A stretch of 64,000 nt of DNA, taken from the NCBI GenBank assembly GCA_045804265.1, contig JBJMNK010000127.1, forward strand, positions 24,341 to 88,340. The letters are read 5' to 3'. Source of the stretch: JABFXC01 sp045804265. GTDB taxonomy: Bacteria; Gemmatimonadota; Gemmatimonadetes; Gemmatimonadales; Gemmatimonadaceae. The notes under the pieces were generated by a model that was not told the DNA's origin, made no database searches, and saw only the letters and a program-made list of their open reading frames with translations. Shown piece after piece: positions 1 to 6,842 of the stretch (positions within the stretch are counted from its first letter, which is position 1; every line of letters starts with the position of its first letter). A program made the position numbers and the translations under genes.

Positions 1-1
1 C

Positions 2-712
2 GGGCGAGCCAGGTCGGAGTCGCGACGGTTCCTGCTCGGCTCTCCCACCGGACGAAGTCCGAAGCCGGTGTTCGCGGCGATGGCGCGGCGACTGGCGGCG
101 AAGCCGCAGGAGCTCGGGCACGTGGTGTTCGTGATGATGGACGAGTACCTCGTCCGGCGGGGGGAGGCCCTGGTGTACGCGCCCGGCGACGCACCGTGGT
201 CGTGCCACTGGTTCGGCCGTGAGGAGATCGCGCGCCCGCTGAATGCATCGCTGGCGCCGAAACAGCAGCTCCGCGCGGAGTCGATCTGGTTTCCCGATCC
301 GGAGGATCCGCCGGCGTACGACGCGCGGATCGAGGAAGCGGGGGGAATCGACTACTTCCTGCTCGCCTCGGGGGCGAGCGACGGGCATGTCGCGTTCAAC
401 CCGCCGGGGAGCCCGCGCACGAGCCGGACGCGCATCATCGAGCTGTCGGAAGAGACGCGACGCGACAACCTCAAGACCTTCCCCGCGTTCGGAACGCTCG
501 ACGCCGTGCCGCATCATGGTGTCAGCGTCGGGATCGAGACGATCACACGGTCGCGCGAGGCGGCGATGATCGCCTGGGGCGCGGGGAAGCGCCTAACGGT
601 GGCGCGCATGCGCGGTGCGCGCGGCTACGAACCCGACTGGCCGGCGACGCTGATCCACGAGTGCGTGGCGGGCCAGATACTCTGCGACGAGGCAGCGGCC
701 CAGCCTGCCTGA
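2..712 (+). CDS. NagB-type sugar-phosphate deaminase/isomerase (5' end outside window)
   Basis: The reading frame is open from base 2, so the gene begins upstream and only its C-terminal 236 codons are seen. The first residues in the frame read FLLGSPTGRSPKPVF, which resembles the phosphate-binding glycine loop of the glucosamine-6-phosphate deaminase/6-phosphogluconolactonase fold. Further along are SGASDGHVAFNPPGS, close to the NagB GGDGHIAFNEPGS active-site segment, and HHGVSVGIETI, the second conserved NagB block. Family knowledge predicts a cytosolic enzyme that isomerises and deaminates glucosamine-6-phosphate, feeding amino-sugar carbon into glycolysis. The usual GGD is SGASD here, so the substrate may differ. 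A GTG at 68 could be mistaken for the start, but conserved sequence precedes it. Confidence 0.8.
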   Translation, partial: GRARSESRRFLLGSPTGRSPKPVFAAMARRLAAKPQELGHVVFVMMDEYLVRRGEALVYAPGDAPWSCHWFGREEIARPLNASLAPKQQLRAESIWFPDPEDPPAYDARIEEAGGIDYFLLASGASDGHVAFNPPGSPRTSRTRIIELSEETRRDNLKTFPAFGTLDAVPHHGVSVGIETITRSREAAMIAWGAGKRLTVARMRGARGYEPDWPATLIHECVAGQILCDEAAAQPA

Positions 713-744
713 CGCCGGGCCCAGCGGCGCACAACATGCTCCCA

Positions 745-1269
745 ATGAAGATCATGCGAAACCTCTTTGTTCTCCCGACATTCGCCCTGCTGCTCGCCGC
801 GCCGCCGGGCGTGGTTCAGGCCCAGGGGAGCTGGCCGCCGCCGGCGGCGGGTCCGGCGATGCGGACCGTCGTCAGCTACGAGATCTCGGCCGCGCTCCTC
901 TCGCGACGCCTGCCCGGCGACTGGGCGGACGCGATGCCTGAGCCGCTGCTCGCCGAAATGGAAGCCGACGAGCACTTCGCCTCGATCGACATCGGCAGCG
1001 CGTTAGGCAACGGGATCCTGATCCGCTTCGACTTCGACGACATGCAGTCGTACCATGAGTGGAACGACTCGCCCGGCGTCCAGCAGATGCTGGCCGAGAT
1101 CGGGCAGGCGATCGGGTACGGCTATTCGCGCTCGAGCCTCGCGATGCGCAGGGTGGCCATGAGCTCGCGGACAACGCCCGCGGCACCGCAACGAGCGCCG
1201 GCTGCCCCGCCGTCCGCACCGCCGGCGAAGCCGAAAGTCACGACGCGAGCGGCCGCGCAGAGCTCCTGA
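745..1269 (+). CDS. Small secreted protein of unknown function
   Basis: This is a 174-residue protein with a clear signal peptide (MKIMRNLF followed by a hydrophobic stretch ending VVQAQG), so it is probably periplasmic or exported. The middle part (VVSYEISAALLSRRLPGDW through YHEWNDSPGVQQML) has the length and alternation of a small ferredoxin-like or dimeric alpha-beta-barrel domain, but I do not recognise a family. The C-terminal 35 residues are a Pro/Ala-rich, probably disordered tail. Nearby ATGs at 736 and 754 are alternative starts; 745 gives the best signal peptide. It lies 32 bases after the NagB-like gene and just before the lipoprotein gene at 1289, so it may be co-transcribed with both. 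Confidence 0.6.
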   Translation: MKIMRNLFVLPTFALLLAAPPGVVQAQGSWPPPAAGPAMRTVVSYEISAALLSRRLPGDWADAMPEPLLAEMEADEHFASIDIGSALGNGILIRFDFDDMQSYHEWNDSPGVQQMLAEIGQAIGYGYSRSSLAMRRVAMSSRTTPAAPQRAPAAPPSAPPAKPKVTTRAAAQSS

Positions 1270-1288
1270 GCGAGCCCGGGGCCGCGTG

Positions 1289-2494
1289 ATGCGCGGCGTT
1301 CGTCCCGCAGTCCGGCGACTGCTCATCGCGGTCGCCTGTGCCGCGCTCGCGTCAGGCGCCCTCGCCGGGTGCGCGACGTTGACCGCGCCGCGCTATCACG
1401 GCCCGCCATCCGACCACTTCGACGGCAAGCACTTCCACAATTACGTGCGCTTCAAGGATCGGCAGATCAATGATGCGATCCGCCGAGAGGTGCACGCCAT
1501 CACGGGGCGGCGCGGGCACTGGGACCGGTGGCAGGACGTGGCGACCGATGTCCCGCCGGCGCGCGTCGGCGGCGGCGCGCTGCGCGTCAGCTTCGTCAAT
1601 CATTCGACGGTGCTGATCCAGATGGACAGCATCAACATCCTCACCGATCCTGTGTGGTCGGGCCGGATCAGCCCCGTTCGCTGGTATGGGCCGAAGCGAC
1701 ATCGGCCGCCCGGGATCCAGATCGACGACCTGCCACCGATCGATGTGATCGTGATCAGCCACAATCATTACGACCACATGGATCTGCCGACGCTGCGCAC
1801 GCTGGTCGCGCGCTTTCATCCGCGGATCATCACCGGTCTTGGCAACGCGAAGTATCTCGCGACGCAGGGTGTGCCCGCTGCGGAGGACATCGACTGGTGG
1901 CAGTCGGTCGCACTGCGCGCCGGGAGCCGCATCACCGGAGTGCCGGCGCAGCACTGGTCAGCGCGCGGGCTCACCGACAAGTGGCGGACACTCTGGCTTG
2001 GCTTCGTCATCGAGGGACCGTCAGGCGCGGTCTATTTCGCCGGCGACACCGGGTACGGTGAGTTCTTTCCCCTCATTCGCGACCGGTTTTCGCGCTTTCG
2101 CCTGGCGATCCTGCCGATCGCGCCGGCGCGTCCACGCAGCGCGATGGCGCCGCGCCACATGTCCGCCGGTGACGCGGTGCGTGCCGCGCGGCTGTTCGGG
2201 GCGACGACGAACATGGCGATGCACTTCGGCACCTTTCAGCAGGGCGACGACGGTGAAGAGGAGCCGGTGGACTCGCTACGCGCCGCGCTCGCCGCCGCCG
2301 GCGCGTGCGCGCCGCGCTTCTGGGCGCTCAGGAACGGCGAGGCGCGGCTGGTACCAGCGGCTGATACGACCGCGCGTTCCGCGACGACGTGCACGCCCGG
2401 GAACGCTGACCGGTCCGCGACGCCGGAGGTGGAACGCGCGACACCACTGACCGCGACCGCGACGCGACGAAGCGCCACCACCCCCGCCGGTTGA
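1289..2494 (+). CDS. Metallo-beta-lactamase-fold lipoprotein, NAPE-PLD/UlaG-like
   Basis: The N-terminus has a signal sequence ending in lipobox LAGC, giving a lipidated Cys28, so this is a membrane-anchored extracytoplasmic hydrolase. The signature HNHYDHMD (His158, His160, Asp162, His163) is the HxHxDH dinuclear metal site of the metallo-beta-lactamase superfamily. Later blocks FAGDTGYG and MHFGTF supply further metal ligands. The overall pattern matches the N-acyl-phosphatidylethanolamine phospholipase D/UlaG-like branch, which cleaves phosphodiester or lactone bonds; the substrate here is unknown. The last 55 residues are a low-complexity Thr/Ala/Arg tail. A GTG three bases upstream (1286) is also possible. 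The stop codon lies inside the -35 region of the copper operon promoter. Confidence 0.8.
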   Translation: MRGVRPAVRRLLIAVACAALASGALAGCATLTAPRYHGPPSDHFDGKHFHNYVRFKDRQINDAIRREVHAITGRRGHWDRWQDVATDVPPARVGGGALRVSFVNHSTVLIQMDSINILTDPVWSGRISPVRWYGPKRHRPPGIQIDDLPPIDVIVISHNHYDHMDLPTLRTLVARFHPRIITGLGNAKYLATQGVPAAEDIDWWQSVALRAGSRITGVPAQHWSARGLTDKWRTLWLGFVIEGPSGAVYFAGDTGYGEFFPLIRDRFSRFRLAILPIAPARPRSAMAPRHMSAGDAVRAARLFGATTNMAMHFGTFQQGDDGEEEPVDSLRAALAAAGACAPRFWALRNGEARLVPAADTTARSATTCTPGNADRSATPEVERATPLTATATRRSATTPAG

Positions 2495-2517
2495 CATACC
2501 CCACCGGGGTATATAGC
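2491..2517 (+). promoter_or_regulatory. Copper operon promoter with CsoR-type operator
   Basis: TTGACA at 2491-2496 forms a -35 element. A perfect inverted repeat, ATACCCC-ACC-GGGGTAT (2496-2512), lies between it and a TATA-rich -10 (around 2510-2517). The half sites match the GC-flanked-by-AT operators described for CsoR repressors, and a CsoR gene closes this operon. The spacer is shorter than the ideal 17 bp. Copper-bound CsoR would leave DNA and open the promoter; that last step is inference from the family. Confidence 0.8.
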
Positions 2518-2558
2518 TTTCGTGCGTCACGAACGCACAGCGAGCGGAGGGAATCGCG

Positions 2559-2771
2559 ATGGACCGGATGACGATGAAGATCGACGGCATGAGCTGCGGG
2601 CACTGCGTCGCCGCCGTCGACAAGGCGCTGCAGAAGCTCGACGGGGTGAAAGTCGAGGGCGTGGCGATCGGGAAGGCGACGGTGTCGTACGACCCGTCGA
2701 AGGTATCCGAGGATGCGATCGCCGACGCGGTCGCGGACGAAGGATATGCAGTCGTCGAGACCACGCGCTGA
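2559..2771 (+). CDS. copZ: CopZ-like heavy-metal-associated domain copper chaperone
   Basis: This is a 70-residue stand-alone heavy-metal-associated domain with the metal loop GMSCGHC (Cys13, Cys16) and the ferredoxin-like beta-alpha-beta-beta-alpha-beta pattern, including the final GYAVVE strand. Family members bind Cu(I) in the cytoplasm and hand it to the N-terminal domain of CopA or to CsoR. It is the first gene after the CsoR operator, with a good ribosome site (GGAGG at about 2545). The cupredoxin gene follows after 11 bases. Its coding order before copA supports a copper-buffering role. Confidence 0.85.
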   Translation: MDRMTMKIDGMSCGHCVAAVDKALQKLDGVKVEGVAIGKATVSYDPSKVSEDAIADAVADEGYAVVETTR

Positions 2772-2782
2772 GGTGACACGCG

Positions 2783-3223
2783 ATGAGCACCGTCGACTGG
2801 ATCGTCGTGCTCGGCGGGATCGCGGCGATTGCGTGGGTGAACTGGTATTTCTTCTTCGCTGAACGAACGGTCGCGACCGCAGCGAGCGTGGTGGGGACAC
2901 GCGTGCTGGACGCGACCGCCGGCGAGCCGACCGCGACCAGCACGCCCGAAGTGAACATCACCGTCCGCGGCGGCTACGACCCGGGGACGATCCGGGTGCC
3001 CGTCGGCCGCAAGGTGCGGCTCGTCTTCCAGCGACAGGATACGTCGAGCTGCTCGGAGGAGATCGTGCTTCCCGACTTCGGCATCCGCCGTTTCCTGCCG
3101 ACGGGCAAGAAGGTCGCGATCGAGGTGACGCCGGCGAAGGTCGGTCGCTACGAATTTCACTGCGGCATGGGGATGCTGCACGGCGCGCTGATCGCCGAAG
3201 GCGGGCCCGATGACAATGCCTAA
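2783..3223 (+). CDS. Membrane-anchored cupredoxin
   Basis: This is a 146-residue protein with one N-terminal membrane segment (about residues 5-25) and an extracytoplasmic cupredoxin domain. Candidate copper ligands are Cys90 in SSCSEEI and the C-terminal cluster His126-Cys127-x-Met129-x-Met131-x-His133 (EFHCGMGMLHG). That arrangement is seen in cupredoxin-like proteins encoded beside CopA ATPases. It may receive copper pumped out by CopA or oxidise Cu(I) outside the cytoplasm; this role is inference. The ribosome site GAGGTG lies seven bases before the ATG. The gene overlaps the start of copA by 14 bases, so translation is probably coupled. Confidence 0.8.
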   Translation: MSTVDWIVVLGGIAAIAWVNWYFFFAERTVATAASVVGTRVLDATAGEPTATSTPEVNITVRGGYDPGTIRVPVGRKVRLVFQRQDTSSCSEEIVLPDFGIRRFLPTGKKVAIEVTPAKVGRYEFHCGMGMLHGALIAEGGPDDNA

Positions 3224-5594
3224 CGGTATGCAGGCCGGTGCCGCCGGAGACTCGCGCGAGCAGATCCGCATCCCGGTGAGCGGGATGACCTGCGCCGCGT
3301 GCCAGGCACGCGTCCAGCGCGCGCTGCAGAAGACGCCGGGCGTCGCCGACGCGTCGGTCAACCTGATGATGAACAGCGCCGCGGTGACCTTCGACCCGCG
3401 AGTGTCATCGCCCAACGCGCTGGTCGATGCCATCCGCGCCACCGGCTACGGTGCCGAGCTCGCGGCGCCGGACGAGACTGCATTCGAGGAACAGGACGCG
3501 CGCGATCGCGCGACGGCGGCCGAGTTCCAGGAGCTGCGCCGCAAGGCGATCGTGAGCGGGATCATCGGCATCCTGGCGATGATCGTGTCGATGCCGCTGA
3601 TGAGCCACATCGGCGTCAGTGATCCGTTCATGCGATGGGCGATGGGCGCGGTACACCCGGTCTTCCATCATGCGCTCCCATGGCTGTATCGACTACCGAT
3701 GCAGGCGGTGACGGGCGCGCTGATGGTGGCCGCGCTTGGCGTCATGCTCTGGGCGGGGCGCCACTTCTATACACGCGCATGGAGCGCGTTCCGGCACCAC
3801 TCGGCCGACATGAACACCCTCGTCGCGGTGGGGACGGGGGCAGCCTTCCTCTATTCGGTCGTCGCGACGGTGGCGCCGGCGCTGTTCTTCGAGCGCGGTC
3901 TGACGCCGGACGTGTACTACGAGGCGGTGATCATCATCATCGCACTGATCCTCACCGGCAACGCCTTCGAGGCGAGAGCGAAGACGCGGACGTCGAATGC
4001 GCTGCGCGCACTGGTGCATCTGCAACCGAAGACGGCACGTGTCGCCAGAAGCGAGACGGAAACCGACATCCCGATCGAGCAGGTCGCGAGCGACGAGACG
4101 GTCATCGTCAGGCCCGGCGAGCGGATTCCAACCGACGGTCAGGTCATCACCGGCGAGAGCGCGGTGGACGAATCGATGCTTACCGGCGAGTCGCTGCCGG
4201 TGGCGAAGAAAGCGGGAGACCGCGTCATCGGCGGCACGATGAACGGGATGGGTGCGTTCCGCTACCGCGCGACGACGTTAGGCGCGGACAGCGTGCTCGC
4301 CCGCATCGTGACGCTGATGCGCGACGCTCAGGGGTCACGTGCGCCGGTTCAGCGGCTCGCCGACCGGGTGAGCGGGATCTTCGTGCCGGTCGTCATCTCG
4401 ATCGCGATCGCGACGTTCGTAATCTGGTTCCTCACGGCGGGGAACGCGCCGGTGGTCCGCGCATTCTCGGCCGCGATCGCGGTGCTGATCATCGCCTGTC
4501 CGTGCGCGATGGGGCTCGCCGTCCCGACGGCCGTCATGGTGTCGACAGGAAAGGGCGCCGAGCTCGGCCTGCTGATCAAGGGCGGCGAAGCGCTGCAGCG
4601 CGCCGGCGACATAACGACCGTGGTGCTGGACAAGACCGGCACCGTCACCGAAGGGCGGCCGAGCGTGACGGATGTCGTGCTCGCGCCGAACGCGCCGAAC
4701 GCGTCGAGCGGACCAGCAAGCGAGGATGACCTGTTGCGTCAGGTGGCGTCGCTCGAGAAGAGCTCGGAGCACCCGCTCGCCGACGCGATGGTGCGTCATG
4801 CACGCGAACGCGGGTTGTCTCTGATCGACGCGACAGATTTTGCCGCGATCTCGGGGCAGGGCGCGACGGGACGAGTCGGCGACGTCGTGCTCGCGGTCGG
4901 GAACGAAGCGCTGATGACCGGCCACGGCATCGACGTCGCGCCGCTCCGCGACGCGGCCGACGCGCTGGCCGGCGAGGGGAAGACGGCGATGTACGTCGCG
5001 GCCAACGGGAAGCTGGCGGGCGTGATCGCCGTCGCGGACCCGATTCGTCCGAGCTCGCGCGACGCGATCGCTCGGCTGCATCGGATGGGACTCGAGGTCG
5101 CGATGCTCACCGGCGACAACGAGCGCACAGCGAACGCGATCGCGCGTCAAGCGGGAGTCGATCGTGTCGTCGCCGGCGTGCTCCCTGGCGGGAAGGTGGC
5201 GGAGATCGAGCGGCTCAAGGGCGCGGGCAAGGTCGTGGCGATGGTCGGTGACGGGATCAACGACGCGCCCGCGCTCGCGGCGGCCGACATCGGAATGGCG
5301 ATCGGCACCGGCACCGACATCGCCGTCGAGGCAGCGGACGTGGTGCTCATGCGCGGCGACCTGCAGAGCGTCGCGCAGGCGATCGAGCTGTCGCGGCGCA
5401 CCATGCGGACGATGAAACAGAACCTCTTCTGGGCTTTCATCTACAACGTGATCGGGATTCCGATCGCGGCGGGCGCGCTGTATCCTGCGTTCGGCCTTCT
5501 CCTGAGCCCGATCCTCGCCAGCGGGGCGATGGCATTCAGTTCGGTGAGCGTGGTCGCGAACAGCCTGCGCCTTCGTGGCGCGCGCATCGCATAG
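3210..5594 (+). CDS. copA: Cu(I)-exporting P1B-type ATPase CopA
   Basis: This 794-residue protein has the full P1B-ATPase layout. There is one N-terminal heavy-metal domain (GMTCAAC, Cys28/Cys31), the actuator motif TGES (Thr325), the membrane copper site CPC (Cys430-Pro-Cys432), the phosphorylation motif DKTGT (Asp474), SEHPLA in the nucleotide domain and GDGINDAPAL near the C-terminus. CPC together with SEHP marks the copper-exporting subgroup. It expels Cu(I) from the cytoplasm at the cost of ATP. It starts inside the cupredoxin gene and ends 14 bases before csoR, so expression should follow the CsoR operator at 2496. A second ATG at 3216 is possible. Confidence 0.95.
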   Translation: MTMPNGMQAGAAGDSREQIRIPVSGMTCAACQARVQRALQKTPGVADASVNLMMNSAAVTFDPRVSSPNALVDAIRATGYGAELAAPDETAFEEQDARDRATAAEFQELRRKAIVSGIIGILAMIVSMPLMSHIGVSDPFMRWAMGAVHPVFHHALPWLYRLPMQAVTGALMVAALGVMLWAGRHFYTRAWSAFRHHSADMNTLVAVGTGAAFLYSVVATVAPALFFERGLTPDVYYEAVIIIIALILTGNAFEARAKTRTSNALRALVHLQPKTARVARSETETDIPIEQVASDETVIVRPGERIPTDGQVITGESAVDESMLTGESLPVAKKAGDRVIGGTMNGMGAFRYRATTLGADSVLARIVTLMRDAQGSRAPVQRLADRVSGIFVPVVISIAIATFVIWFLTAGNAPVVRAFSAAIAVLIIACPCAMGLAVPTAVMVSTGKGAELGLLIKGGEALQRAGDITTVVLDKTGTVTEGRPSVTDVVLAPNAPNASSGPASEDDLLRQVASLEKSSEHPLADAMVRHARERGLSLIDATDFAAISGQGATGRVGDVVLAVGNEALMTGHGIDVAPLRDAADALAGEGKTAMYVAANGKLAGVIAVADPIRPSSRDAIARLHRMGLEVAMLTGDNERTANAIARQAGVDRVVAGVLPGGKVAEIERLKGAGKVVAMVGDGINDAPALAAADIGMAIGTGTDIAVEAADVVLMRGDLQSVAQAIELSRRTMRTMKQNLFWAFIYNVIGIPIAAGALYPAFGLLLSPILASGAMAFSSVSVVANSLRLRGARIA

Positions 5595-5608
5595 GAGACC
5601 TTCACATC

Positions 5609-5983
5609 ATGACGACGAAGACGAAGCGTGCCGCCCTGACGCTCGCGTCAGGCGCGAGCTGCGGCTGTGGCGTGCAGGAGAGCGGACACGAAGGACGCAA
5701 AGCGGTCGCGGTGGATCCGGACGCGAAGGAGCGCAACACCAAGCGGCTCCGCCGCATCGAGGGTCAGGTGCGCGGGATCGCGAAGATGGTCGACGAGGAT
5801 CGCTACTGCGCCGACATCATGACTCAGATCTCCGCCGTGCAGGAAGCGCTGCGCTCGGTGGGGCGTGAGCTGATGCGAAATCATCTCAGGCACTGCGCGA
5901 CGACGGCGATCCGGCAAGGCGAACAGGAAGCGGAAGCGATGTACGACGAGCTGCTGGAGCTGATGTACCGGCAAGGGCGATGA
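5609..5983 (+). CDS. csoR: CsoR-family copper-sensing repressor
   Basis: This 124-residue protein of the CsoR/RcnR (DUF156) family is all-helical and contains KRLRRIEGQVRGI followed by the Cu(I) ligand triad Cys67, His92 and Cys96. The spacing of 25 and 4 residues is the same as in characterised CsoR proteins. Copper binding releases the tetramer from its palindromic operator. A matching operator lies at 2496-2512, so this is a self-regulated copper operon. An N-terminal extension of about 40 residues carries an extra CGCG pair (around residues 18-21) not found in minimal CsoR. The ribosome site AGGAGACC lies just before the ATG. Confidence 0.92.
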   Translation: MTTKTKRAALTLASGASCGCGVQESGHEGRKAVAVDPDAKERNTKRLRRIEGQVRGIAKMVDEDRYCADIMTQISAVQEALRSVGRELMRNHLRHCATTAIRQGEQEAEAMYDELLELMYRQGR

Positions 5984-6011
5984 CGCCTGGCGCACACCGC
6001 CCGCCTAACGC

Positions 6012-6818
6012 ATGACGACGGCACGCGAGGAGTCATTGGATACAGAGAAGGAACCGTTCTATCGGCCGAGCGGAAACGAGATCGAGATCTTCACGCACTG
6101 CCACGAGCAACGGCTGCCGGTCCTCCTCAAGGGACCGACTGGAGCGGGGAAGAGCCGCTTCATCGCGCACATGGCGTGGCGACTCAAGCGGCCGCTGATC
6201 ACCGTCGCCTGTCACGACGATCTCTCGGCGAGCGACCTCACCGGGCGATACCTCATCGAAGGGTCGGAGACGGTCTGGTCCGACGGTCCGCTCACGCGCG
6301 CGGTGCGGACCGGCGCGATCTGCTACCTCGACGAGCTGGTCGAGGCGCGGCAGGACACCGTCGTCGTCGTCCATCCGCTCACCGATGACCGGCGCGTTCT
6401 CCCACTCGACAAGACGGGTGAGCTGCTCGAGGCCGCGCCCGGATTCCTGCTCGTCGCGTCGTACAATCCCGGCTACACGCGCGCGCTGAAGGACCTCAAG
6501 CCGAGCACGCGGCAGCGCTTCGTCACCATCGACTTCGACTTTCCCGCACCGGCGCTCGAGCGCGAGGTCGTCATGCACGAGGGGGGAGTCGATCGCGCGA
6601 CCGCGGCGTCGCTGGTCGAGATCGCGGGGAAGATCCGCAACCTTCGCGGCGAAGGGCTGGTCGAGGGTCCGGGCACGCGCCTGCTCGTGTCCGCGGCGCG
6701 ACTGATCGCGCGGGGGACAGCGCCGATCGAAGCATGCCGCGTCGCGATCGCCGGGCCGCTCACCGATGACCCCGAGCTGCAGGGCGCGATCGGCGACGTG
6801 ATCCAGGCGCTGCTCTGA
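6012..6818 (+). CDS. MoxR-family AAA+ ATPase, NorQ/CbbQ-like
   Basis: This 268-residue AAA+ protein has Walker A GPTGAGKS (residues 41-48), a Walker B-like CYLDEL and an arginine-rich sensor region (STRQRF). The length and the motif order ACHDDLSASDLTGRY fit the CbbQ/NorQ branch of MoxR ATPases. These remodel a partner metalloenzyme together with a VWA protein, for example nitric-oxide reductase with NorD or Rubisco with CbbO. The VWA partner is the next gene. It starts 28 bases after csoR, and a copy of the GCCTAACG word sits just before its ATG. No norBC or cbbLS genes lie in this window, so the client enzyme is unknown. Confidence 0.8.
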   Translation: MTTAREESLDTEKEPFYRPSGNEIEIFTHCHEQRLPVLLKGPTGAGKSRFIAHMAWRLKRPLITVACHDDLSASDLTGRYLIEGSETVWSDGPLTRAVRTGAICYLDELVEARQDTVVVVHPLTDDRRVLPLDKTGELLEAAPGFLLVASYNPGYTRALKDLKPSTRQRFVTIDFDFPAPALEREVVMHEGGVDRATAASLVEIAGKIRNLRGEGLVEGPGTRLLVSAARLIARGTAPIEACRVAIAGPLTDDPELQGAIGDVIQALL

Positions 6819-6842
6819 GCTGCGCTCGACTGAACTGAATCG

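Noticed and set aside
2276..3442. Long minus-strand open frame opposite the copper genes (388 codons)
   Set aside because: It is an antisense shadow of copZ, the cupredoxin and copA; no domain or ribosome site, and such frames are common in GC-rich DNA.
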